A stretch of DNA of 64,000 nt, from contig CAWCBA010000004.1 of assembly GCA_963793675.1 (NCBI GenBank), forward strand, positions 186,001 through 250,000, written 5' to 3'. Positions 35,650-46,391 of this stretch are shown here, in pieces (the first letter of the stretch is position 1; every line of letters starts with the position of its first letter). The stretch comes from RPQJ01 sp963793675 (lineage in GTDB: Bacteria > Pseudomonadota > Gammaproteobacteria > Steroidobacterales > Steroidobacteraceae). Position numbers and translations under genes: made by a program. The notes under the pieces were generated by a model. It had not been told where the DNA came from, did no database searches, and saw nothing but the letters and a program-made list of their open reading frames with translations.

Positions 35650-36990
35650 ATGACTGCCGAGCGCGATACCGTCCTGCACAGCTGGTGCGCGCAGTCAGCC
35701 TGGAACGCGCCGACCGTCGTGGGTGGCGCCGGCGCCTGGCTGCACCTCGAGGATGGCCGTCGCGTGCTCGACATGAGCAGCCTCGCGGAGTGCAGCAATC
35801 TCGGGCACCAGCATCCGCGCGTCGTCGCGGCGATCCGCGCACAGGCAGAGCAACTGTGTTTCGTCACCAACGCCTGGGGCGCAAAGCCGCGCGCCGACCT
35901 TGCAGACCGCCTGCTCGAACTGAGCGGATTCGAGGGTGGCCGCGTGTTCTTCACGCTGGGAGGCGCCGACGCCAACGAGCACGCCGTCAAGATCGTACGG
36001 CAGGCATTCGGCAAGCCGAAGGGCGTCGTGGTGGCGCGCGATCGCTCGTACCACGGCTCGACGCACCTGGCGATGGCCCTCTCCGGCGACACCCGAACGC
36101 GCGCCATGGTCGACCCCGACGCGATGGGCGTCACCCACGTCGAACCGCCCTATGCCTACCGCTGCCCCTACGGCAGCAGGGACGCCGTGGAATGCGGCGA
36201 GCTGGCGGCGGATGCAATCGGGCACCGCATCGATCTTTTTGGCGCCGACCGTGTCGCCGCGGTCATCGTCGAACCGAACGCGGGCTCCAACGGCATCATC
36301 GCGCCGGACAGCTACTGGCCGGCTGTGCGCAGCGTCACGCGACAGCGCGGCATTCCGTTGATCGCCGACGAAGTCATGAGCGGCTTCGGCCGTTGCGGCG
36401 AATGGTTTGCATGGCAGCGCTACGGCGATGCCGGACGACCGGACGCCATCACGCTCGCGAAAGGCCTCACGGGCGCGATGATGCCGCTCGGCGCCGTGAT
36501 CGTGTCGCATGAGATTGCCGCGCGGCTCGCGGACCAGGTGCTTGTCACCGGCCTGACCTACTGCGGACACCCGTTGTCCTGCGCTGCGGGAGTGGCAGCC
36601 ATCGAAGCGTACCGCGACGGCGCCCTGATCGAGCGCTCGCGCCGTCTGGGAGTCGAGCTGGAGCGTGAACTGCGTCGACTGGCCGGACGGCATCCGGTCA
36701 TCGGTGATGTGCGCGGCGGGCACGGGCTGTTTGCCGTGCTCGAGCTTGTCGCTGATCGCGACACGCGCGAACCGTTGTCACCCTGGCCGCAGACGCCGCC
36801 TGCACTGGCTTCATTGCTGCAGGCTGCGCTCGAGGAAGGCGTGTCGTTCGGTGCACGCGGCAACCTGATCCTGGTCGCGCCGCCGCTGGTCATCGACGAA
36901 CACGACCTCGCCAGCGCGCTCGACGCTGCTGGATCGCCTGCTGACACGCTTCTTCACCGCCTGAACCCCATCGAATCGAGCCCGCCATGA
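35650..36990 (+). CDS. Class III pyridoxal-phosphate aminotransferase
   Basis: A 446-residue PLP enzyme: SSLAECSNLGHQHPRVV, GGADANEHAVKIVRQAFGKPKGVV, DRSYHGSTHLAM, the Asp-containing LIADEVMSGFGRCGEWFAW, and the PLP lysine in ITLAKGLTGAMMPLGAV. It belongs to the omega-aminotransferase group (taurine/beta-alanine:pyruvate-like) and makes an aldehyde from an amine. The next gene, an aldehyde dehydrogenase overlapping as ATGA, would oxidise that aldehyde. The amine itself is unknown. Confidence 0.9.
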   Translation: MTAERDTVLHSWCAQSAWNAPTVVGGAGAWLHLEDGRRVLDMSSLAECSNLGHQHPRVVAAIRAQAEQLCFVTNAWGAKPRADLADRLLELSGFEGGRVFFTLGGADANEHAVKIVRQAFGKPKGVVVARDRSYHGSTHLAMALSGDTRTRAMVDPDAMGVTHVEPPYAYRCPYGSRDAVECGELAADAIGHRIDLFGADRVAAVIVEPNAGSNGIIAPDSYWPAVRSVTRQRGIPLIADEVMSGFGRCGEWFAWQRYGDAGRPDAITLAKGLTGAMMPLGAVIVSHEIAARLADQVLVTGLTYCGHPLSCAAGVAAIEAYRDGALIERSRRLGVELERELRRLAGRHPVIGDVRGGHGLFAVLELVADRDTREPLSPWPQTPPALASLLQAALEEGVSFGARGNLILVAPPLVIDEHDLASALDAAGSPADTLLHRLNPIESSPP

Positions 36991-38560
36991 GCTTCCGCCT
37001 CACCTATGCCACGATGTTCGATCCGCCACCCGAGATGCACGAGCGCTTCGATGCCGCGCTGGTCGCGGTGCACGCGAGGCTTGGCGGCCGGCACGCGCTG
37101 TTCCTGCATGGCGGGGACACGCCCGCCGCACACTACGTATCCCGCAGCAGCCCGATCGACAGCGACATCCAGCTCGGTGAGTTCGCGTTGGCGACCGAGC
37201 AGGACGCGCTGCGCCGCCATGGACGCCGCGCACAAGGCGTTCCCTGCGTGGCGCGCCACGCCCGCCAGCGAACGAGTGCGCCTGATGCGCCGTGTCGCGG
37301 ACGTCATGGAAGCGCGCGTCTACGAAATCGCAGCGGCGCTCGCCCTCGAAGTCGGCAAGAACCGGATGGAGGCGCTCGGCGAGGCGCAGGAGACGGTCGA
37401 TTTCTTCCGGCACTACGCCGACGACTTCGAGCAGCACGGCGGCTACGAGCACGAGTTGCCGAACGACCCGCTGCCAGGCGTGGTCTCCCGCAATCGCAGC
37501 GTCATGCGTCCGTATGGTGCGTGGGTAGTGATCGCGCCCTTCAATTTTCCGCTGGCGCTCGCCGGCGGCCCGACGGCAGCTGCGCTCGTCACCGGCAACA
37601 CCGTCGTCGTCAAGGGCGCAACCGATACGCCCTGGGCGGGGCGCCTGCTCGCGGACTGCATCCGTGATGCAGGGTTGCCACCCGGCGTGTTCCAGTACCT
37701 CTCGGGATCGGGCCGTGACGTCGGCGAAGCCCTGTCGTCGCATCCCGCGACGGCCGGCATCACGTTCACCGGTTCCGTTGCCGTCGGTACGCAGCTGCTG
37801 CAGCGCATGGCGTCGGGGCCCTGGCCGCGCCCGTGCATTGCCGAGATGGGCGGCAAGAATCCCTGCATCGTCACGGCGCGGGCCAATCTCGACGATGCCG
37901 CCGCCGGGATCGTGCGCTCGGCCTACGGCATGGGTGGCCAGAAGTGTTCCGCCCTCTCGCGCCTGTATGTCGACCGCGCGGTGGCCGACGAACTGATCGA
38001 ACGCATGCGCGTGCAGGTCGAAGCGATTCGCATCGGTGATCCGTCGCGCCGCGAGAACTGGCTGGGCCCGGTCATCAATGCGAACGCAGCGGCGAATCAC
38101 GCACGCTACCTGCGCGAACTGCACGCCGGCGGCGCCACGCTGATCACGGGCGCACGCGAGCTCAGATGCGACGGAATTTGCGCGCGGCCATTACGTGCAA
38201 CCCGTGCTCGCCGAGGCACCGCTCGCGCATCCGCTGTGGCGGCACGAGATGTTCCTGCCGATCCTCATGCTGCATCGGGTCACGGATCGCGACGAGGCCA
38301 TGCAGCTCGCGAACGACACGAGCCTTGGGCTCACGGCTGGCTTCTACGGCGACGCGGACGAAGTACCGTGGTTTCACGAGCACATCGAAGCCGGCGTCAC
38401 CTATGCCAACCGGCGCCAGGGCGCCACGACCGGGGCCTGGCCCGGCTACCAGCCGTTCGGCGGCTGGAAAGGCTCGGGCTCCACCGGCAAGGCGATCGCG
38501 TCGTTCTACTACCTCGCGCAGTACCAGCGCGAACAGTCGCGCACGGTGGTCGAGTCTTGA
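36987..38560 (+). CDS. NAD(P)-dependent aldehyde dehydrogenase (two frameshifts)
   Basis: About 525 residues. Seen: PYGAWVVIAPFNFPLALAGGP, TGNTVVVKGATDTPWAG, ITFTGSVAVGTQLLQRM, the catalytic Glu in CIAEMGGKNPCIV, the catalytic Cys in GMGGQKCSALSRLYVD, and PFGGWKGSGSTGKA. Extra bases break the frame at about 37210 (CGCCGCCATGG) and about 38160 (GAGCTCAGATGCG). It oxidises aldehydes to acids, probably the product of the adjacent aminotransferase. Its long N-terminal extension, to about residue 70, is not part of the core fold. It overlaps both neighbours. Confidence 0.88.
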
Positions 38561-39408
38561 CCTCGAAGGTCACGACGCTGGCTGAAGCGATCGCGACGCA
38601 CGTACGCGACGGCGCCTGCGTCGCGCTCGAAGGCTTCACGCACCTGATTCCTTTCGCGGCGGGACACGAGATCATCCGGCAGGGTCGCCGCAACCTGCAC
38701 CTCGTGCGCATGACGCCCGACCTGATCTACGACCAGATGATCGGCATGGGCTGCGCGAGCAAGCTCACGTTCTCGTGGGGCGGCAATCCCGGCGTCGGCT
38801 CGCTGCATCGATTGCGCGATGCGGTCGAACACCGCTGGCCCGCACCGCTCGAGATCGACGAGCACACCCATGCCGGCGTGGCCGCAGCCTACAGCGCAGG
38901 CGCCGCGGGACTGCCGTTCGCCACCTTGCGCGGTTACCTCGGCACCGACCTGCCGTCCGTCAATCCGCGCATCCGCAGTGTCGATTGCCCGTTCACGGGC
39001 GAGCGGCTGGCCGCGGTGCCCGCACTCAATCCAGACGTCACGATCCTGCATGCGCAGCGTGCCGACCGGCGCGGCAACGTGGCGATGCACGGCATCGTCG
39101 GCGCCCAGCGTGAGGCCGCGTTCGCTGCGCGCACCCTGATCGTCACGGTCGAGGAAATCGTCGAAGAACTGCCGCCGGCCATGAACGGCATCGTGCTGCC
39201 GCACTGGATCGTGAGTGCCGTGGCGCTGTGTCCGGGCGGCGCGTATCCGTCGTACGTCCACGATCATTACGCGCGCGACAATGGCTTCTACCAGCGCTGG
39301 GATGCGATCGCGCGCGAACGCGAGAGCTTCCTCGCCTGGATGCAGAGGCATGTGCTGGCGAGCCACGATCATGCGACGTTCCTCGCCAGCCTGCGAGACG
39401 TTGCATGA
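38557..39408 (+). CDS. CoA-transferase, alpha subunit (glutaconate/IpdA-like)
   Basis: A 283-residue subunit: TLAEAIATHVRDGACVALEGFTH, IPFAAGHEIIRQ, RMTPDLIYDQMIGMG, SWGGNPGVG, NPRIRSVDCPFTGE, AQRADRRGNVAMHGI. It pairs with the following beta subunit; the alpha/beta pair moves CoA between acids. It resembles the class I glutaconate CoA-transferase/IpdAB group more than acetate-type enzymes. The start is a TTG overlapping the dehydrogenase stop (TTGA). Confidence 0.85.
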   Translation: MTSKVTTLAEAIATHVRDGACVALEGFTHLIPFAAGHEIIRQGRRNLHLVRMTPDLIYDQMIGMGCASKLTFSWGGNPGVGSLHRLRDAVEHRWPAPLEIDEHTHAGVAAAYSAGAAGLPFATLRGYLGTDLPSVNPRIRSVDCPFTGERLAAVPALNPDVTILHAQRADRRGNVAMHGIVGAQREAAFAARTLIVTVEEIVEELPPAMNGIVLPHWIVSAVALCPGGAYPSYVHDHYARDNGFYQRWDAIARERESFLAWMQRHVLASHDHATFLASLRDVA

Positions 39409-40118
39409 GCGCCTGGACCCCGGACGAAATGATGACCATCGCCGCAGCGCGACAACTGTGGGACGGTTGTGTGTGCTTCGTCGGGATCGGCCTGCCGAGC
39501 GCTGCGTGCAATCTGGCGCGACTCACTCACGCGCCCGATGTCGTGCTGATCTACGAATCCGGCACGGTCGGGACGCGCCCGGACGTGCTGCCACTCTCGA
39601 TCGGCGACGGCGAACTCGCCGACACCGCAGCCTGCGTCATTCCGCTGCCGGAAGTATTCAGTTACCTGCTGCAGGCAGGACGGGTGGACGTCGGCTTTCT
39701 CGGCGCAGCACAGATAGACCGCTACGGCAACCTGAACAGCACCGTGATCGGCCCGTACGACGCGCCGAAGACACGGCTGCCCGGCGCCGGGGGCGCTACG
39801 GAGATCGCAGCCCATGCCAGACAGACATTCGTGATGCTGAAAGCCACGCCACGCAGCCTGGTCCAGGACCTTGATTTCCGCACCAGCGCGGGCTTTCTCG
39901 ACGGCAATGGCGCGCGCGCGAAAACGACGATGCGTGGCACGGGCCCGCAGTCCGTGATCACCGACTACGGCGTGCTGAAGCCACACCCGCAAAGCGACGA
40001 ACTGCAGCTGTCGGCCCTTTTCGCGGGTGCGACGGTCGACGCGGCCCGCGCCGCAACCGGCTGGCCGCTCAAAGTCTCTGCAACCGTCGGGACGATTGCG
40101 CCGCCGACGCGACGTTGA
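39405..40118 (+). CDS. CoA-transferase, beta subunit (glutaconate/IpdB-like)
   Basis: A 237-residue subunit with the active-site Glu in LIYESGTVG, the preceding VGIGLPSAACNLARL, and VGFLGAAQIDRYGNLNSTVIG, as in CoA-transferase beta chains. It overlaps the alpha-subunit gene as ATGA, so the two are made together. In this operon it probably activates or transfers the acid produced by the aldehyde dehydrogenase; this is inferred from order alone. Confidence 0.86.
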   Translation: MSAWTPDEMMTIAAARQLWDGCVCFVGIGLPSAACNLARLTHAPDVVLIYESGTVGTRPDVLPLSIGDGELADTAACVIPLPEVFSYLLQAGRVDVGFLGAAQIDRYGNLNSTVIGPYDAPKTRLPGAGGATEIAAHARQTFVMLKATPRSLVQDLDFRTSAGFLDGNGARAKTTMRGTGPQSVITDYGVLKPHPQSDELQLSALFAGATVDAARAATGWPLKVSATVGTIAPPTRR

Positions 40119-40182
40119 ACTCGAGACCCTGCGCGCCTTGCACGCGCGCACCCGCGAGGCGCACCGCCGCCCCGTGCGACTT

Positions 40183-40197
40183 CCCGCTTGAGGCGGG
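40183..40197 (+). promoter_or_regulatory. Small hairpin upstream of second aminotransferase
   Basis: CCCGC (40183-40187), a five-base loop, and GCGGG (40193-40197), eight bases before the GGAG ribosome-binding site of the next gene. It might modulate translation or be chance. Confidence 0.25.
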
Positions 40198-40217
40198 ATT
40201 CCCTCCAGGAGCCTACC

Positions 40218-41546
40218 GTGACGAATCCGCATATCAAGACCGCCCTCCCCGGCCCGAACGCCCGGGCCATGCTCGCGCGCGACGTGTCCGTCGCTTCACC
40301 GTCGTACCCGCGCGACTATCCGTTCGTGATGTCGCACGGGCGCGGCACCGAAGTGTGGGACGTCGACGGCAATCGGTTCCTCGACTTCGTCGCTGGCATC
40401 GCGGTGTGCTCCACGGGTCATGCCCATCCCAAGGTGGTCGGGGCCATCAAGGCGGCCGCCGACAAGTTCCTGCACGTCTCGAGCGACTACTGGCACGAGA
40501 ACATGACGCGCCTGACGGAGCGCCTGGCAGAAGTCGCACCGATGGGCGAGCCCGTGATGAGCTTCCTCTGCCAGTCCGGCACGGAATCGGTCGAAGGCGC
40601 GATCAAGCTGGCGCGCTACGTGACCGGCCGGCCGCGGTTCATCGGCTTCCTCGGCGCTTTCCACGGCCGCACGATGGGCTCGCTGTCGTTCACCTCGAGC
40701 AAGTACACGCAACAGAAGGGCTTCGCGCCGACGATGCCCGGCGTCACGCACGTGCCCTACCCCAACCCGTACCGGCCCCTGTTCGCGGGCGCGGACCAGG
40801 GCAAGGCAGTACTCGATTACATTCGCATGCTGTTCGAGCGCAACGTCCCGGCGTCGGAAGTGGCCGCGATCATGGTGGAGCCGCTGCAGGGCGAAGGCGG
40901 CTACCTCTGGCCGCCCGAGGGCTTTCTCGCCGGCCTGCGCGCGCTGTGCGACGACAACGGCATCCTGCTGATCTTCGACGAGGTGCAGTCCGGCGTCGGC
41001 CGCACCGGCAAGATGTGGGCCTGCGAGCATTCGGGCGTGAAGCCCGACATCATGACCAGCGCCAAGGGTCTCGGATCCGGCATGCCGATCGGCGCCATCA
41101 TCGCCAGGAAGAAGATCATGGAGCAATGGAAGCGTGGCGCGCACGGCAACACTTTCGGCGGCAATCCGCTGAGTTGTGCCGCAGCGATCGCGACGCTCGA
41201 TCTCGTCCAGTCCGAATACGCGGCCAATGCGGCGCGCGTGGGCGAACATTTCATGGGGCGCCTGCGCGAGATGATGCGTGACTATCCGTGCATCGGCGAA
41301 GTCCGCGGCAAGGGGCTCATGATCGGCATGGAACTGATCGAGAACGACGCCGAGCGGACACCGGCGCGGGCGCTGTGCGACCGGCTCGTGACGCGCGGCT
41401 ACCACAACGGCCTGCTGCTGCTCTCGTGCGGCGTCAGCACCCTGCGCTTCATGCCGCCGCTCTCGACGACGATCGCCGAGGTGGACGAGGCCATCGGCTT
41501 GCTGCGCACGGCCCTCGACGAAGCCCTGCAGGGCAAGGGCGCCTGA
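40218..41546 (+). CDS. 4-aminobutyrate/omega-amino acid aminotransferase-like (class III)
   Basis: A 442-residue PLP enzyme with the GabT-like pattern: DVDGNRFLDFVAGIAVCSTGHAHP, FLCQSGTESVEGAIKLAR, GAFHGRTMGSLSFTSSK, MVEPLQGEGGYLWPPEGFL, LIFDEVQSGVGRTGKMWACEH, and the PLP lysine in MTSAKGLGSGMPIGAII. It probably transfers the amino group of GABA or a similar omega-amino acid to 2-oxoglutarate. The GTG at 40218 has GGAG six bases before it. The permease follows six bases after the stop. Confidence 0.9.
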   Translation: MTNPHIKTALPGPNARAMLARDVSVASPSYPRDYPFVMSHGRGTEVWDVDGNRFLDFVAGIAVCSTGHAHPKVVGAIKAAADKFLHVSSDYWHENMTRLTERLAEVAPMGEPVMSFLCQSGTESVEGAIKLARYVTGRPRFIGFLGAFHGRTMGSLSFTSSKYTQQKGFAPTMPGVTHVPYPNPYRPLFAGADQGKAVLDYIRMLFERNVPASEVAAIMVEPLQGEGGYLWPPEGFLAGLRALCDDNGILLIFDEVQSGVGRTGKMWACEHSGVKPDIMTSAKGLGSGMPIGAIIARKKIMEQWKRGAHGNTFGGNPLSCAAAIATLDLVQSEYAANAARVGEHFMGRLREMMRDYPCIGEVRGKGLMIGMELIENDAERTPARALCDRLVTRGYHNGLLLLSCGVSTLRFMPPLSTTIAEVDEAIGLLRTALDEALQGKGA

Positions 41547-41552
41547 CGGGAG

Positions 41553-42842
41553 ATGCCACAGCCAAAGGAACTCGGATTCTGGATGTGCACGGCCCTGGTG
41601 GTCGGCAACACCATCGGCATCGGGATTTTCGTGCTGCCTGCATCGCTCGCGCCCTACGGCTTCAATGCCATGCTGGGCTGGGGCATCACCGTCCTTGGCA
41701 TGACGATGATCGCGCGGGTCTTCGCGCAACTCGCCCGCGAGTTCCCCTCCGCAGACGGGCCCCACGCCTACATCGAGCGCACCACCGGCAGCCTGCCGGC
41801 ATTCTTTGCGATCTGGGGCTACTGGGTCTCGTGCTGGATCACCAACGCCGCGCATCGCGATCGGGCTGGTCGGTTACATCAGCAAGGTGCTCCCGGTGCT
41901 CGACGGCGTGATGCCCGCGGTCGCTCGCCACCGCCCTGATCTGGCTGTTCGTCGGCGTGAACCTGCTCGGGGTGCGCATGGGCGGCGGGTGCAGGTCGTG
42001 ACGACGACGCTGAAGCTGCTGCCGATGGTGTTCATCGTCGGGCTCGGCGCGTGGCTGCTCTTCGACGATCCTGCGGTGTACACGCGCAGCCTGCCCACGA
42101 CCCCGATTACGCTCGAGGCCTTGATGGCCGCGTCGACCATCGCGCTGTTCGCGATGCTGGGCATTGAATCGGCCGCCGTGCCCGCCGGTCGCGTGCGCGA
42201 TCCCGAGCGCACCATTCCGCGCTCGACGATGTTCGGCACGCTGCTCACGGCGGCCATCTACATCGCCATCTCGTCGATGGCGCTGCTGCTGATGAACCAG
42301 GACGCGCTGGCAAGTCGTCGGCGCCCTTTGCCGACCTGCTCGATCAGTTCGTTGGCGACGGCAACGGCCGCGTGCTGTCGGTCTTCGTGGTGATCAGCGG
42401 CCTCGGCGCGCTGAACGGCTGGACGCTGCTGGTCAGCGAACTCACGGCCTCGATGGGGCGCCACGGCTTCCTGCCGCAGGCCGTGCGCGGACTCAATGCA
42501 CGCGGGGCGCCGTGGTTTGCGCTGTTGCTGACCGGAACACTGGCCACCACGATGGTGCTGATGAACTACAGCAAGTCGATGGTGGACGGCTTCACGTTCC
42601 TGTCGCTGGTCGTGACGGCGGCGAATCTGCCGCTCTACCTGCTGTGTGCGATCGCGCTGGTCGTGCTCGTGTTGCGCGGCGAGCGCAAGCTGCCGGCCAG
42701 CCTGCTCGTGCTCGGCGTGCTGGGTACGGCCTACGTCACCTTCGCCTTCATCGGACTCGGTCGCGAGCCGTTCGTCTGGTCGCTGGTGCTCGGCGTTGCC
42801 GGACTGCCGCTCTACTGGTTCCTGCGCAAGCGCCAGGCCTGA
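41553..42842 (+). CDS. APC-family amino acid permease (four frameshifts)
   Basis: The pieces, in order, are MCTALVVGNTIGIGIFVLPASL and IWGYWVSCWITNAA; IAIGLVGYISKVLPVLDGVMPA; SLATALIWLFVGVNLLGVRMGG; RVQVVTTTLKLLPMVFIVGLGAW to LLLMNQDALA; and SSAPFADLLDQF to WFLRKRQA. Together they make a full 12-helix permease of about 430 residues. Breaks lie near 41860, 41922, 41990 and 42312. The sequence is of the basic amino acid/polyamine antiporter type. It follows the GabT-like gene by six bases. Confidence 0.82.
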
Positions 42843-42876
42843 ACACGCTGCAGAATCCTGTCGGGGGGGATAGACG

Positions 42877-43949
42877 ATGCGTAATCGAGACGTCACGACG
42901 GCAAGGCATCGGGCGATGACCAGCCGCAACAGATTCGCGGAACGAATGGCCGTTGCGCTCGGCTGGACACTCGGCTTGCTGCTGTCACCCGTCGTCCAGG
43001 CAGACGACTTGGCCGAGGCAAAAGTGCCCGCAGCGACAGGCGACTACACGGCCGACGGGCGGCTCCCGCTCGGCACGATCATGAGCCGATTCGACGAACT
43101 GTCGACGCAACACGGCTGGCTGCTCGAAACCATCTACGCCTATCCCGGCACCCAGGCGGTGGCGATCAAGTCCTGGCGAACGCCGCATCGCGGCGAGGCA
43201 CTGTGGATTACTTTCCGGCATCCACGGCGAGGAGCCCGCCGGGCCGAATGCGATCGCTGCGAATCTCGCGAGCCTCACGCAACTCGCGGACGCCGGCGTT
43301 CCCATCGTCGTCATCCCGCTCGGCAACCCCAATGCCTACCGCCACAACTGGCGCTACCCCAACACGCCCGAACGCGACTGGAAAAAGGGCGGCGGCTACA
43401 GCGTGGGCGATGCGGAGTACCTGCTGCCCGACCTCGAGACGGGCACGAAGCCGCGCGCCGACAAGGCACCGGGACCGGAGACCGCCGCGCTGACGCAGTA
43501 CGTCCTGCGCCTGGCGGAGCAATACCCGCCCCGTCTCGTGCTGGACCTGCACGAGGACGAGCTCTCCACGGAGGGCGGATACATCTATTCACAGGGCACG
43601 CAACCCGACGACAATCCTGTCGGCGCGGAAATCGTGCGCCTGTTGCAGGCTGCCGGCATTCCACTGCGCCAGTCCGGACAGACTCGCTTCGGCGAAACCA
43701 TCGTCGCGGGCGTAATCAGCCGCGACGACAAGGGCGGGCCAATCCGTGACGGATCGATCGACGAGTTGCTGGCGGCGACCGACGTCTTTGTCGATGGCAA
43801 GAAGGCGCGTGGCCCTTCGGCGCAGACGGTGATCGTGGTCGAGACGCCGGCGTTCGAAGGCTCGAAGTTCGAATTGCGCGTCGCGGCGCAGGGTGCCGTC
43901 GTCCAGCGGATGGCGGAACTCTGGCAGTTGAATCTGAAGACGACGGTAA
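42877..43949 (+). CDS. Exported M14-family zinc carboxypeptidase-like protein (frameshifted, stop lost)
   Basis: Signal peptide near residues 20-42 (WTLGLLLSPVVQA). An indel at about 43210 (ACTTTCC) joins GEALWIT to SGIHGEEPAGPNAI, exposing the M14 zinc motif HGEE. The third zinc ligand is the His in VLDLHEDE and the catalytic Glu lies in IVVETPAFEG. The frame then runs on without a stop into the next gene. The nearest stop, TAA at 43947, needs one G removed from ACGACGGTAA, and is taken as the true end. A GGGGGGGA site precedes the ATG at 42877. Confidence 0.75.
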
Positions 43950-44002
43950 GACAGCGACCCGCTCGTCCTTACCGCGGACACCCGCTGTTGCTGGGCCAGA
44001 GC

Positions 44003-44795
44003 ATGAAAAAGCACGTTGATTTCACGCTGCAGGACGGGATCGCCGTCATCACGATGGACAGCCCGCCGGTGAATGCCTTTACCGACGCCCTGCACGACGA
44101 CTTTCGCTCGACCCTGGCCACGCTGGCCGGGCAGGCAGTGCGTGTCGCGATCATCACTGGCACGGGCAAGTATTTCCAGGCTGGCGGCGACATGAATCGG
44201 TTCCTGACCCTGAAGACGCTGGCGGACGCCAGAGCCTTCGTCGAGCTGGCGCAGGGCTTCATGAACGCCATCGCTGCAACGCCTTATCCGACCATCGCCG
44301 CGGTGAACGGCTACGCACTCGGGGGCGGACTGGAGATCGCACTGGCCTGCGACATTCGCGTGGCGTCGAGCAGCGCCATCCTTGGCTTGCCGGAAGCGCG
44401 GTACGGCATCCTCGCCGGCGCCGGTGGCACACAACGCCTGGCCCGCCTGGTCGGACCGGGGCGGGCCAAGTTGATGATGTACACCGGTGGGCAGTTCACC
44501 GCTGGCGAGGCACTCGAATTCGGCCTGGTGGAGCAAGTGTCGGCGCCGGAGCACCTGCTGGCGAGCGCGATGACCATCGCCCGCGATATCGCCGGCAACA
44601 GTCCGATCGCCGTCCGGCACATCAAGCACTGCGTCGACCAGGGGCTCGATCTGCCGCTCGAGCAGGCGCTGGCGCTCGAACGTGAGTACTGGGCGGATCT
44701 CATCCCGCACGGGGACTACCTGGAGGGAGTGCAGGCCTGGCTGGAGAGACGCCAACCGGACTATCCCGACCCGCCGGGCCCCCAGCGGCGCATAG
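44003..44795 (+). CDS. Enoyl-CoA hydratase/isomerase family protein (frameshifted at stop)
   Basis: A 263-residue crotonase-fold enzyme: GIAVITMDSPPVNAF, the oxyanion region FQAGGDMNRFL, ALGGGLEIALACDIRVAS, the active-site EARYGILAGAGGTQRLARL, and GEALEFGLVEQVSAPE. It hydrates or isomerises 2-enoyl-CoA esters. Removing one C from the five-C run at 44779-44783 creates an end DPPGPSGA with TAG at 44793-44795. Without that correction it reads straight through into the ligase gene. Its partner ligase follows 38 bases later. Confidence 0.85.
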
Positions 44796-44833
44796 CCCGT
44801 AAACGGACCACGCCCATCTACCAGAGGCCTGCA

Positions 44834-46391
44834 ATGCCTGCCGCCGCGCAACCCCTGCTCACGTCGGTCCCCTGCCGTTACCTGCTCAAGCGTCACGCCC
44901 TCGAACGCGCAGGCAATACTGCCGTCATCGACGGCCTCACCGGCGAGGCGATCACCTATGGCGAACTCCACCCGCGCGTTGCGCGCATGGCAGGTTGGCT
45001 CGCATGCCATGGCATCGGCACCGGCGACCGCGTGGCCTGCCTGGCGCTGAACAGCAAGGCCTACACGGAATTTATCCTGGCGCTCGCGTGGATCGGCGCC
45101 GTGCTCGTGCCGCTGAACATCCGGCATGCGGCACCGGAGCTGCGCTTCATCATCGAGGATGCCGGCGCGCGGGCCTGCTTTTCATGCAGCCAGATGGCGC
45201 CGCTCGCCGAAGCCGCGCTGGAAGGCAACGCGACGGTTGACCTGAAGGTCCTGCACGGCGCAACTCGCGCCGGCTGGATCGATTTCAATGCCCTCACCGC
45301 TGCCGACCAACCCGGCGCTCGAGATGGAGCCGTCGGTCAGCGGTGAGTCCCTGTTCATGCTGCTGTACACCAGCGGCACGACGGGCAAGCCCAAGGGTTG
45401 CATGATTCCGCAGCGCACCTGGACGGGCTATGCGGTCAACATGGCCACCTGCTTCGGGATGGGCGAGACGGATGTCTACCTGGCCTTCCTGCCGTATTTC
45501 CACGTCGCCGGTTTTGGCACGGCGCTCTCCCAGCTCATCCTCGGCGGCACGATCGTCACAGCGCCGCTGGCGGATCCAAAACTGTTCTATCGGCTGATCG
45601 CAGAGCATCGCGTCAGCATCATGTTCCTCGTGCCGGGAATCTCCGCTGCCTTCATCGCCGACGAGTCGCGCACAACCACCGACACGTCCTCGCTCAAGGT
45701 CTTCATCAGCGGCGCCGGCGTGGAGAAGCTCGATCTGGTCGAGGCTGTCGAGGCGAAGCTCGGCGCCAGGTACTACGGTATCTACGGCCAGACCGAAGCC
45801 GGCGGCAAGGTGACCTGGGCCGATTCAGGCATGCTGCGCGACGACCCCACCACCTACGGACGCGTGATGCCCTTCTACGACTACATCCTGGCCGACGACG
45901 ACGACCATGACGTGCCGACCGGAACAATCGGCGAACTGTGCGTACGCAGCAGCACGGTCATGCTCGGCTACTGGAATCACCCCGCAGCCACGGCCGAGAC
46001 GCTGAAGAACGAGTGGCACCATACCGGCGACCTGTTCGTGCGACTCGCCAACGGCCAGGTGAAGATGGTCGACCGCAAGAAATACCTGATCAAGACCGGC
46101 GGCGAGAACGTCTACCCGCAGGAAGTCGAACAGGTGTTGCTGCGGCACGAGGCCGTCGCCGAAGCCGCGGTGATCGGCGTCCCGGACGAACGCTGGGGCG
46201 AGGCCGTAATGGCCTTCATCGTCCTCAAGTCGGGGCACGAGCTGACGCGCGCCGCGATCGCGGACTGGGTCGGCGTCCACATCGCCGGCTACAAGAAGCC
46301 GCGTTACGTTGAATTCGTCGCTGCGTTGCCGCGCAATGCCTCCGGCAAGATCCTGAAGTCGGAACTCGCTGCACGACCGGTCGATGGCTAG
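44834..46391 (+). CDS. AMP-dependent acyl-CoA synthetase/ligase (frameshifted)
   Basis: About 518 residues. Seen: the P-loop-like LLYTSGTTGKPKGCMI, the acyl-binding LPYFHVAGFGTALSQLI, the adenine motif GIYGQTEAGGKV, EWHHTGDLFVR, the hinge DRKKYLIKTGGENVYPQEVE, and the catalytic Lys in NASGKILKSEL. The frame shifts at about 45300-45306 (GACCAACCCGG). It activates a carboxylic acid to its CoA ester, for use by the preceding hydratase. Its end overlaps the MFS gene by eight bases. Confidence 0.87.

Noticed and set aside
41553..42842. Pseudogene decay of the permease
   Set aside because: All pieces keep conserved transporter motifs in order and neighbouring genes show similar indels, so sequence error is likelier.
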